10,084 nt of DNA from DASWRT01 sp036403035 (lineage in GTDB: Bacteria > Pseudomonadota > Alphaproteobacteria > ATCC43930 > CGMCC-115725): contig DASWRT010000055.1 of assembly GCA_036403035.1 (NCBI GenBank), forward strand, positions 1 to 10,084, read 5' to 3'. Below are positions 1 to 5,955 of this stretch, piece by piece. A program made the position numbers and the translations under genes. A model generated the notes under the pieces. That model was not told the DNA's origin and made no database searches. It saw only the letters and a list, made by a program, of their open reading frames with translations. Within the stretch, counting starts at the first letter, position 1. Each line of letters starts with the position of its first letter.

Positions 1-1
1 G

Positions 2-160
2 GTTCCGCGCGTCGCCAAGGCGCGCAGCCTCTCCGATGACCGGGTCCGGCAGATCGTCGCCGAGAACACCCAGGGCCGGACGCTCGGCATCTTTGGCGAG
101 CCGCACGTCAATGTCCTGAAGCTCAACCTCGCCCTGGATGCGGCAGCAGCGGGCAGGTAG
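2..160 (+). CDS. kdpC: KdpC, K+-transporting ATPase subunit C (C-terminal fragment)
   Basis: Only the last 52 codons are in the window; the gene enters from the left edge in the frame starting at base 2 and ends with TAG. The fragment contains the characteristic KdpC C-terminal signature: RVAKARSLSDDRVRQIV, then the run GRTLGIFGEPHVNVLKLNLA just before the end. KdpC is the single-span periplasmic subunit of the KdpFABC P-type K+ uptake ATPase and works with the channel-like KdpA and the ATPase KdpB. Those genes are expected immediately to the left, outside the window. The following regulator starts about 100 bases downstream on the same strand, so the kdp structural and regulatory genes probably form one operon. 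The family call is firm although the start is missing. Confidence 0.93.
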   Translation, partial: VPRVAKARSLSDDRVRQIVAENTQGRTLGIFGEPHVNVLKLNLALDAAAAGR

Positions 161-261
161 TTGCGGAATTTGCCCGGCATAGACTTGGTGTGCCTGCGTT
201 ACGCCGATCAGCGCCACCCAGCGTGGGCATCGGCATCCCTTCTCGTCCGCACGGTGTCGGC

Positions 262-1026
262 ATGTCCCGCGGCAGCCCACAACTCCTGGTAATCGACGAG
301 GATCCGGCCATCCGGCTCTACCTCCGCAGGAGCTTTACGGCGGCGGGATACCGCGTGACCGAGGTTGCGCACGGCCGCACAGCGCTCCGGCGCGTCGTGG
401 ACCGTGCGCCGGACCTCCTGATCCTCGACCTCGACCTTCCGGACGTCGACGGCTTCGAGGTCATCCACACTCTGCGCGAGGTCTCTCCGACACTGCCGAT
501 CGTCGCGCTTTCCGTGCGCGACGACGAGGACACGACCATTGCCGCGCTCGATGGCGGCGCCGACGATTTTGTCCGCAAGCCTTTCGGCATCCGTGAGCTT
601 ACCGCGCGCGTGCGCAGCGCGTTGCGCCGTGCCGTCCGCTCGCGCGGCCAGACGCCGGTATTCGTATCCGGCGATCTCACCGTCGACCTTGTCCAGCGCC
701 GCGTGCACGTCGGCGACAGCGGCGTGCGTCTCTCGACGATCGAGTATGAGGTTCTGCGCCTGCTCGTCGAGAAAGCCGGGAAAGTCCTGAGGCATCGCGA
801 GATCCTGGAAACGGTATGGGGAGCGGCACGTGCCGACCGCATCCAGTATTTGCGGGTCGCGATCTGCGCGCTGCGACGAAAGATCGAAAAGGATCCCGCA
901 CACCCGCAATATATTATGACGGAATCTCGCGCCGGATATCGCATGCGTCCGCCTGAAGGCGGGCATATCCGGAAAACCGTCCGACGCCAGCGTCAGAGCG
1001 CCACAGATGAGCGACGATCGTCCTGA
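262..1026 (+). CDS. kdpE: KdpE-like OmpR-family response regulator 1 (upstream of kdpD)
   Basis: A 254-residue response regulator. The receiver domain (about residues 7-122) has the acidic pocket D12/E13/D14, phosphoacceptor D56 in LILDLDLPDVDG, S84 in the switch position and K106 in RKPFG, so it should be phosphorylatable. The winged-helix output domain (about 133-229) ends in AGYRMRP. Both halves are closest to KdpE. Two features are odd. The recognition-helix stretch YLRVAICALRRK (196-207) lacks the R-H of the usual KdpE YLRIYxRHxRQK. A basic tail of about 25 residues (230-254) follows the normal end of the fold. The ATG at 262 was chosen because it leaves 7 residues before the first receiver strand, as in KdpE; the frame stays open up to a GTG at 190, and no good ribosome site is visible for either start. 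The gene overlaps kdpD by 20 bases. It presumably receives phosphate from KdpD, but this is inference. Confidence 0.88.
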   Translation: MSRGSPQLLVIDEDPAIRLYLRRSFTAAGYRVTEVAHGRTALRRVVDRAPDLLILDLDLPDVDGFEVIHTLREVSPTLPIVALSVRDDEDTTIAALDGGADDFVRKPFGIRELTARVRSALRRAVRSRGQTPVFVSGDLTVDLVQRRVHVGDSGVRLSTIEYEVLRLLVEKAGKVLRHREILETVWGAARADRIQYLRVAICALRRKIEKDPAHPQYIMTESRAGYRMRPPEGGHIRKTVRRQRQSATDERRSS

Positions 1027-3721
1027 CCGCGATAGCCGTCCGTCTCCGGAAGCCCTGCTGCAGCAGGCGGCCCAGGAGAGCGGCCGTGGCCGTTTGAAGA
1101 TCTTCCTCGGGGCTGCGCCCGGCGTCGGGAAAACGTACGAGATGCTGTCGAATGCGCAAGCCAAGCGCCGCGACGGCGTCGACGTAGTCATCGGGGTCGT
1201 CGAGACGCACGGGCGACAAGAGACGGGGGCGCTTCTCGCCGGCCTTGAGGTAATCCCGCGCCGCAGGATCGACTACAAGGGGTGTGGGCTCGACGAGATG
1301 GACCTCGACGCCATCCTGGCGCGACGGCCGGCGCTTGTCCTCGTGGACGAACTGGCGCACACGAACGCGCCCGGCAGCCGGCACCCGAAACGGTATCTCG
1401 ACGTCGAGGAGATTCTCGACGCCGGCATCGACGTCTATACCACCGTCAACATCCAGCACCTCGAGAGCCTCAACGACGTCGTCGCCAAGATCACCCGCAT
1501 CCGCGTTCGCGAGACGATACCCGACTCGGTCCTGGACCGCGCCGACGATATCGAGGTCATCGATCTCACGCCGGAGGATTTGATCCAGCGGCTGAAGGAA
1601 GGAAAAGTCTACGTTCCGCAGCAGGCGGAACGGGCCGTCCGGCACTATTTCCAGCCGGGCAACCTCACGGCCCTGCGCGAACTCGCGCTGCGCCGGACGG
1701 CGCAGCGCGTCGACGAGCAGATGGTCACCTACATGCGGGCGCACGCCATCCCGGGCCCTTGGGCGGCCGGCGAGCGCGTGCTGGTGTGCGTCAGCGAGGA
1801 TCCGAGTTGCGGCGCCTTGGTGCGCTACGCCCGGCGCCTCGCCGATCGCCTCCGGGCGCCGTGGGCGGCTATCCACATCGAGACGTCGCAGACCCAGCGC
1901 ATGTCCGAGGTCGAACGCGACCGCATCGCCGACACGCTGCGCCTGACGGAGAAGCTCGGCGGAATCGCCGTGACGATTCCGGGGCGGAAGGTCGCCGCCG
2001 ATATCGTCAGCTATGCGGAGGCGAACAACTTCACGCACATCGTGGTCGCCAAGTCGGCGCGGTCCCGATGGTCCGAACTCCTGCACGGTTCGGTTCCGCA
2101 AGACCTCATCCGTTGCGCCGGCGGCATCAGCGTCCATGTGATCGCCGGGCACGAGCAGAACGAACAGCTGCCGTCGAAATCGGTCGAGACAAGGACACGG
2201 CAGGAGGCCTTCGACATCAGGCCCTACGCCGCGGCGACCGGCGTCGTCGCCGTGGCGCTCGGCGTCGGGCTGCTGCTGCAGCAGGTGCTTGCGGTCTCCA
2301 ATCTCGCGCTGGTCTTCCTGACGGCGGTGCTGGTGAGCGCCGTCGCCTGGGGGCTCTGGCCGTCGCTCTACGCGTGCGTCGCGAGCGTGCTGGCCTATAA
2401 TTTTTTCTTCCTGCCGCCGCTCTACACCTTCACGATCGCCGATCCCGAGAACGTCGTCGCGCTGTTCTTCTTCGCCGTCGTCGCCGTGATCGCGAGCAAC
2501 CTGACCGCTCGGGTCCGTGCCGAGGCCGTCACCGCCCGGCAGCGCGCAAAGACGACCGAAGACCTTTATCTCTTCAGCCGCAAGCTCGCCGGCATCGCCG
2601 CGATGGACGACCTGCTCTGGGCGACCGCCTTCCAGATTGCCTCGATGCTGAAGGTGCGCGTCGTGCTGCTGTTGCCGGAAAGCGAGACCGTCGCAGTCCG
2701 GGCCGGTTATCCGCCGGAGGACGTCCTCGACGACGCCGATGTCGCCGCCGCGAAATGGGCGTGGCAGAACAACCGGTCGGCGGGGCGCGGGGCCGATACC
2801 CTGCCCGGAGCCAAACGGCTGTTCCTGCCGATGCGGACCGGGCGCGGCGCCGTCGGCGTCATCGGCATCGACAGCGACCGGTCCGGTCCGCTTCTGACGC
2901 CCGATCAGCGCCGGCTACTCGACGCGCTCTCCGATCAGGCGGCCCTCGCGATCGAGCGCATCCAGCTCGCGGAGGATGTCGAGAAGGCGCGCCTCGTCGC
3001 CGAGACGGAGCGGCTGCGCGGTGCGCTCCTCACCTCGATCTCGCACGATCTGCGCACGCCGCTCACCTCGATCCTCGGCGCCGCGACCACCTTGAAAGGC
3101 TATCGGGCGATCCTCGACGAAGCCGCGCAGGGCGAGCTGGTCCAAACGATCCAGGAGGAGGCCGAGCGCCTCAACCGCTTCATCGCCAACCTGCTCGACA
3201 TGACGCGTCTGGAGTCCGGCACCATCGTGCCGAACCGCGCGGCCGTCGATCTCGCAGAGGTTCTCGGCGGTGCGTTGCGGCGCGCCGGGAAGATCCTCGG
3301 CGCACACCGGGTCGAGGTCGATCTCGCGGCCGATCTGCCGATGATCGAGATCGATCCCGTGCTGTTCGAGCAGGTGCTGTTCAATCTGCTCGACAATGCC
3401 GCCAAGTACTCGCCGGAAGGCTCCCTGATCGCGGTGCATGCATGGCGCGGTGGCGGCGGCCGGGTCTGCCTGTGCATCACGGACGAAGGGCCGGGGCTTC
3501 CGCCTGCGGATATCGAGCGTATCTTCGACAAGTTCTTCCGTGCGCAAACGGGAGACCGGCAGCGCGCCGGCACGGGTCTCGGCCTCGCGATCTGCCGGGG
3601 CTTCGTCGAAGCGATGGGGGGCTCGATCGTGGCGGAGAACCGGCACGACCGTTCGGGCGCCGTGTTCACGGTCACGCTGCCCGCGACGACGGGCAAGACC
3701 GAACTGGGCGCCGCGGCATGA
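1007..3721 (+). CDS. kdpD: KdpD, K+/turgor-responsive sensor histidine kinase
   Basis: A full-length 904-residue KdpD (E. coli KdpD is about 894). The N-terminal KdpD domain has Walker A GAAPGVGKT (35-43), a Walker B-like LVLVDELAHTNAPGSRHPKR (110-129) and the family run DVYTTVNIQHLESLNDVV. A universal-stress-protein-like domain spans about 257-380. Four membrane segments fall at about 407-426, 432-449, 450-471 and 482-500. A GAF-like region (about 516-655) precedes HisKA with phosphoacceptor H680 in SISHDLRTP. The HATPase shows the N box around N793/N797, G1 box DEGPG (826-830) and G2 box GTGLGL (855-860). In the family, KdpD autophosphorylates under K+ limitation and phosphorylates KdpE to induce kdpFABC. 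The start lies inside the end of the upstream regulator, and the stop overlaps the next start as ATGA, so all three are probably translationally coupled. No catalytic residue appears lost. Confidence 0.96.
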   Translation: MSDDRPDRDSRPSPEALLQQAAQESGRGRLKIFLGAAPGVGKTYEMLSNAQAKRRDGVDVVIGVVETHGRQETGALLAGLEVIPRRRIDYKGCGLDEMDLDAILARRPALVLVDELAHTNAPGSRHPKRYLDVEEILDAGIDVYTTVNIQHLESLNDVVAKITRIRVRETIPDSVLDRADDIEVIDLTPEDLIQRLKEGKVYVPQQAERAVRHYFQPGNLTALRELALRRTAQRVDEQMVTYMRAHAIPGPWAAGERVLVCVSEDPSCGALVRYARRLADRLRAPWAAIHIETSQTQRMSEVERDRIADTLRLTEKLGGIAVTIPGRKVAADIVSYAEANNFTHIVVAKSARSRWSELLHGSVPQDLIRCAGGISVHVIAGHEQNEQLPSKSVETRTRQEAFDIRPYAAATGVVAVALGVGLLLQQVLAVSNLALVFLTAVLVSAVAWGLWPSLYACVASVLAYNFFFLPPLYTFTIADPENVVALFFFAVVAVIASNLTARVRAEAVTARQRAKTTEDLYLFSRKLAGIAAMDDLLWATAFQIASMLKVRVVLLLPESETVAVRAGYPPEDVLDDADVAAAKWAWQNNRSAGRGADTLPGAKRLFLPMRTGRGAVGVIGIDSDRSGPLLTPDQRRLLDALSDQAALAIERIQLAEDVEKARLVAETERLRGALLTSISHDLRTPLTSILGAATTLKGYRAILDEAAQGELVQTIQEEAERLNRFIANLLDMTRLESGTIVPNRAAVDLAEVLGGALRRAGKILGAHRVEVDLAADLPMIEIDPVLFEQVLFNLLDNAAKYSPEGSLIAVHAWRGGGGRVCLCITDEGPGLPPADIERIFDKFFRAQTGDRQRAGTGLGLAICRGFVEAMGGSIVAENRHDRSGAVFTVTLPATTGKTELGAAA

Positions 3722-4428
3722 CCGGCGCAAGCCCCGTGACTGTGCTGGTCGTCGACGACGAGCCGCCGATCCGCCGCCTGCTGCGGACCGGCCTGACCGC
3801 CCAGGGTTATCGCATTCTCGAGGCGGCCTCAGGCCGCGAAACGCTCGAGCGGTTGCTGCGGGGCGGCGAGCGGCCCGACGTCGTGATCCTCGACCTCGGA
3901 CTGCCCGACGTCGATGGGATCGAGATCATCCGCAAGGTACGGCAGGGCGGTTCGACGGTGCCGATCGTCGTGCTCTCCAGCCGGGGCGACGAGGCCGGCA
4001 AGGTACAGGCGCTCGATCTCGGTGCGGACGATTACGTGACGAAGCCGTTCGGGATGGAGGAGCTGGTCGCGCGCCTGCGCACGGCGCTGCGGCACCGCCT
4101 CCAGGTGCAGGGCGAGCGGCCGATCTTCCGGAGCCGCAATCTTACCGTCGACCTCGTCCGGCGGATCGTGACGGTCGACGGCGAGGAGGTGAAACTTTCG
4201 CCCAAGGAGTACGACATCCTGAGACTGCTCGTCGCGCATGCCGGCAAGGTGCTGACCCATCAGTTCCTGCTCCGCGAGGTTTGGGGCGGAGAGACCGACG
4301 TGCAGTATCTCCGGATCTATATCCGGCACGTGCGGCAGAAGATCGAGACGAACCCCGAACAGCCGCAGCACATTCTGACGGAAGCGGGCGTCGGATACCG
4401 CCTGCGCGTTCATGAAGAACAACCCTGA
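3718..4428 (+). CDS. kdpE: KdpE, OmpR-family response regulator 2 (canonical position after kdpD)
   Basis: A 236-residue regulator starting in the ATGA overlap with the kdpD stop, the usual kdpD-kdpE arrangement. The receiver (about 7-125) has D13/D14/E15, phosphoacceptor D59 in VILDLGLPDVDG, S87 and K109 in TKPFG. The winged-helix domain (about 135-231) ends VGYRLRV. Its recognition-helix region YLRIYIRHVRQK (197-208) closely matches the E. coli KdpE form, so this copy is the better candidate for the classical activator of the kdpFABC promoter. It differs from the regulator upstream of kdpD throughout the DNA-binding helix and lacks that protein's basic tail. A 121-base gap with a strong predicted hairpin separates it from the EIIA-Ntr gene. 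Confidence 0.95.
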   Translation: MTGASPVTVLVVDDEPPIRRLLRTGLTAQGYRILEAASGRETLERLLRGGERPDVVILDLGLPDVDGIEIIRKVRQGGSTVPIVVLSSRGDEAGKVQALDLGADDYVTKPFGMEELVARLRTALRHRLQVQGERPIFRSRNLTVDLVRRIVTVDGEEVKLSPKEYDILRLLVAHAGKVLTHQFLLREVWGGETDVQYLRIYIRHVRQKIETNPEQPQHILTEAGVGYRLRVHEEQP

Positions 4429-4432
4429 ACGG

Positions 4433-4473
4433 CGGCCGAAAGCCGGAGTGCGTCCGCATTCCGATGTCGGCCG
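4433..4473 (+). other. Two-tier inverted repeat (RNA hairpin) between kdpE and the EIIA gene
   Basis: The repeat starts five bases after the kdpE stop. The outer stem CGGCCGA (4433-4439) pairs with TCGGCCG (4467-4473). The inner stem CGGAGTGC (4444-4451) pairs with GCATTCCG (4456-4463), including one G-U pair, around a four-base GTCC loop. On the plus strand the following bases are GAAAAAGC, not a T run, so it does not look like a classical intrinsic terminator for kdpE. It could be an mRNA-stability, processing or attenuation element separating expression of the regulator from the EIIA gene. The pairing is directly seen; the role is unknown. Confidence 0.5.
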
Positions 4474-4549
4474 GAAAAAGCGGGAGGGGATGCGTCGGTG
4501 GCTATCGGCTGCGCGATCGGCGCACGAAGGGCGGAGATAGAGACACCCT

Positions 4550-5011
4550 ATGGACATCGCCGATTTTATCACGCCGGATCGAGTGGTCGCGAACCTTCGG
4601 GCGGTCGAGAAGCGGCAGGTGCTGAAGGATTGCGTCCGCCACGCAGACGTGCCCGACCTGGATCAGGAAACCGTTCTCGACGCACTGCTTCAGCGGGAGC
4701 AGCTCGGGTCGACCGGCGTCGGCGGCGGCATCGCGCTGCCGCATGCGCGCATCGGCGGGCTCGACCGGTTCATCGGCCTCTTCGCCCGTCTCGATCGCCC
4801 CGTCGAGTTCGAGGCGGTGGATGAGCGGCCGGTGGACCTCGTCTTTCTGCTGCTGGTGCCGGCGAACGCCACGAACGAGCATCTTCAGGCGCTTGCCTGC
4901 GTGTCCCGGCGTCTGCGGGATCGCGACGTTGCGGCCCGCCTGCGCCGCGCCGGGGATGCGACGGAGATGTACGAGCTGCTCGTCGGCGCTACGTCTCCCG
5001 CCCAGGAGTGA
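4550..5011 (+). CDS. ptsN: PTS EIIA-Ntr (PtsN-type) phosphotransfer protein
   Basis: A 153-residue single-domain EIIA of the nitrogen-PTS class, close to the usual PtsN length. The active-site histidine is H65 in GSTGVGGGIALPHARI, which matches the PtsN signature around the phosphorylated His of E. coli PtsN. The C-terminal half, PVDLVFLLLVPAN then HLQALACVSRRLRD, is also typical. In the PTS-Ntr cascade, EI-Ntr and NPr phosphorylate this His. Unphosphorylated E. coli EIIA-Ntr is known to bind KdpD and stimulate kdp expression. Its place right after kdpE on the same strand therefore points to a local modulator of the KdpD kinase rather than a sugar permease component; no EIIB or EIIC is present. 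The ATG at 4550 lies 13 bases after a GGAG (4533-4536), a rather long spacing. Housekeeping ptsN genes usually sit near rpoN, so this is probably a second copy, which cannot be verified here. Confidence 0.9.
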   Translation: MDIADFITPDRVVANLRAVEKRQVLKDCVRHADVPDLDQETVLDALLQREQLGSTGVGGGIALPHARIGGLDRFIGLFARLDRPVEFEAVDERPVDLVFLLLVPANATNEHLQALACVSRRLRDRDVAARLRRAGDATEMYELLVGATSPAQE

Positions 5012-5035
5012 TGGTGCTTCCGTCGAGAACGAACT

Positions 5036-5063
5036 CGCCGCCGTCGCTTCAGGAGACGCGGCG
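5036..5063. terminator. Possible bidirectional terminator hairpin
   Basis: The left arm CGCCGC-C-GTC (5036-5045, one bulged C) pairs with GACGCGGCG (5055-5063) around a nine-base loop, giving nine base pairs. It lies 24 bases after the ptsN stop on the plus strand and 11 bases after the end of the small minus-strand reading frame that stops at 5075, a typical place for a shared hairpin between converging genes. Neither side has a strong T run; the minus-strand continuation is only mildly T-rich. The pairing is seen; the function is inferred. Confidence 0.35.
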
Positions 5064-5074
5064 CAACCGGACGC

Positions 5075-5239
5075 TCACGCCAGCAGGCGCATCACCGTGT
5101 GCATCGCCATGCCGAGAACGCCGAATGCCAGCGACTCATCCCAGAGATTGAGCGTCGGCGCTTTCGGCGGCTCACGCCATATCAGGGCAAAGACGGCGGC
5201 GAACAAGGCGCCGTACAAGCACAGCATCTGCATCGCCAT
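5075..5239 (-). CDS. Possible small membrane protein, unknown function
   Basis: A 54-residue frame reading MAMQMLCLYGALFAAVFALI, then a short polar turn with REPPKAPTLNLWDES, then a second moderately hydrophobic stretch ending HTVMRLLA. The first segment (about 4-21) is a good membrane span; the second (about 34-53) could be a second span or an amphipathic helix. The composition looks like a real protein rather than an antisense shadow, because no gene lies opposite this interval. It converges on ptsN with a hairpin between and diverges from ccdA. Against it, no ribosome site is visible before the ATG at 5239, and the open frame extends further upstream to 5344 into ccdA. No family is recognised. 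It may be real, at about even odds. Confidence 0.42.
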   Translation of the reverse strand: MAMQMLCLYGALFAAVFALIWREPPKAPTLNLWDESLAFGVLGMAMHTVMRLLA

Positions 5240-5254
5240 AGCGCATCGCTGACA

Positions 5255-5283
5255 TTGACAGTGGGAGAGTCTTGCCGGAGGAT
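5255..5283 (+). promoter_or_regulatory. Candidate promoter of the ccdAB pair
   Basis: A perfect -35 hexamer TTGACA (5255-5260) is followed after 17 bases by GAGGAT (5278-5283). This is a weak -10 that keeps only the second A and the final AT of TATAAT. It sits 27 bases before the ccdA start in the gap between two diverging frames. The -35 match is direct; the -10 is poor, so this is tentative. Confidence 0.3.
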
Positions 5284-5313
5284 GCGCATGAAGAGCCTGG
5301 AGCGTGCGCATGA
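5277..5313 (+). repeat. Direct repeat GGAG-NN-TGCGCATGA at the ccdA start, possible operator
   Basis: Two copies, GGAGGATGCGCATGA (5277-5291) and GGAGCGTGCGCATGA (5299-5313), are 22 bases apart and match at 13 of 15 positions. The first contains the perfect palindrome ATGCGCAT (5282-5289) and the second a near copy, GTGCGCAT. The second copy includes the ribosome site and ATG of ccdA. Antitoxins of the CcdA type autorepress by binding short palindromes near their start, so these could be operator half-sites two helical turns apart. Alternatively, the repeat duplicates a ribosome site and start. The role is inferred. Confidence 0.4.
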
Positions 5314-5549
5314 CCGCAGTGAAGAAACCTGTCAACCTAAGCATCAGCGAGGATGTCGTGGCGCAGGCGCGACGTCATGGCCTGAACCTTTCCGAGATCG
5401 CCGAGACTGCGTTGCGGCGGGAGATCGATCAAATCGAGCGGGAGACCATCCAGCAGCGGATGGACCGGACGATGGAACTCTGGAACGAGTTCAACCGCGA
5501 TGATGTGACGGTCGCGGACGAGTTTGGAACTCTTGATGGGGCAGTTTGA
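5310..5549 (+). CDS. ccdA: CcdA-family antitoxin
   Basis: A 79-residue protein fitting the CcdA length of about 72-80. The N-terminus KKPVNLSISEDVVAQARRHG followed by NLSEIAETALRREI is a ribbon-helix-helix DNA-binding module. The C-terminal half is acidic and probably flexible, with MELWNEFNRDDVTVADEFG resembling the toxin-wrapping tail of F-plasmid CcdA (FADEN motif). The ATG at 5310 is preceded by GGAG with a seven-base gap; a GTG two codons earlier is too close to that site. It overlaps the downstream toxin by 14 bases, the standard antitoxin-first coupling. CcdA neutralises CcdB and, with it, represses the operon. Confidence 0.88.
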   Translation: MTAVKKPVNLSISEDVVAQARRHGLNLSEIAETALRREIDQIERETIQQRMDRTMELWNEFNRDDVTVADEFGTLDGAV

Positions 5550-5856
5550 CGTCCATCGAAACACCGGGAAATCTCGCACGCGATATCCGTATCTCGTCGT
5601 CGTTCAGTCAGGTCACATGCGCCGATGGGATCGCCGCGTAATCGTTCCGCTCGCCATCGCGGAACCTTTTTCGAGCGCCCCGGACATAAAGTTGAATCCC
5701 GTCGTGATCGTGGAAGGCCGCCGCTGCTACTTGGCGGCCCAGGAGATCACGAACGTTCCGGTAGACGCGCTGGGAGTTGTTGTAGGGAACCTTCAGGATC
5801 AAGCCGAAACGATTATCGGAGCCATCGATTGGATGCTCAGCCAGGGATTTGGCTGA
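5536..5856 (+). CDS. ccdB: CcdB-family toxin
   Basis: A 106-residue protein recognisably CcdB: start MGQFDVHRNTGKSRTRYPYL, core VVVQSGHMRRWDRRVIVPLA (21-40), LNPVVIVEGRRCYLAAQEIT, then VPVDALG and a closing helix AIDWML. Classical CcdB traps DNA gyrase as a cleavage complex using the C-terminal Trp-Gly-Ile. Here the end is LSQGFG, so that triplet is not conserved and the only nearby Trp (W99) lies earlier in the helix. It may act differently, be weaker, or belong to a chromosomal branch with a variant tail. The ATG at 5536 was chosen because it aligns with the CcdB N-terminus and overlaps ccdA by 14 bases. Base composition is lower in G+C than flanking genes (hand counts of 52-57% in three 60-base samples), suggesting transfer. 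It converges on the pdxA-family gene. Confidence 0.86.
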   Translation: MGQFDVHRNTGKSRTRYPYLVVVQSGHMRRWDRRVIVPLAIAEPFSSAPDIKLNPVVIVEGRRCYLAAQEITNVPVDALGVVVGNLQDQAETIIGAIDWMLSQGFG

Positions 5857-5955
5857 CTTAGCGACGGATGTTGGGAAGCACGCAAGCCGTAAATTGCACA
5901 AGGGGACCACGCTCGGCGGCGCCTGACGAAGGCGCACACCGACGTTCTCCGCCGT

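Noticed and set aside
190..261. Upstream GTG start for regulator 1 adding 24 residues
   Set aside because: The extra residues are Pro/Arg-rich, unlike any KdpE N-terminus, and no ribosome site supports them.
208..2152. Long minus-strand open frames opposite regulator 1 and kdpD (327 and 412 residues)
   Set aside because: They mirror the codon pattern of strongly supported plus-strand genes, have Arg/Asp/Ala-rich composition with no recognisable motif, and are expected in high-GC DNA.
2266..2287. CTGCTGCTGCAGCAG palindrome inside kdpD, similar to one near 1056
   Set aside because: Both simply encode Leu-Leu-Gln-Gln in the kdpD frame.
5919..5935. Five-base-pair hairpin GCGCC/GGCGC between ccdB and pdxA as a terminator
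   Set aside because: Short stem with no T run on either strand; likely chance at this G+C.
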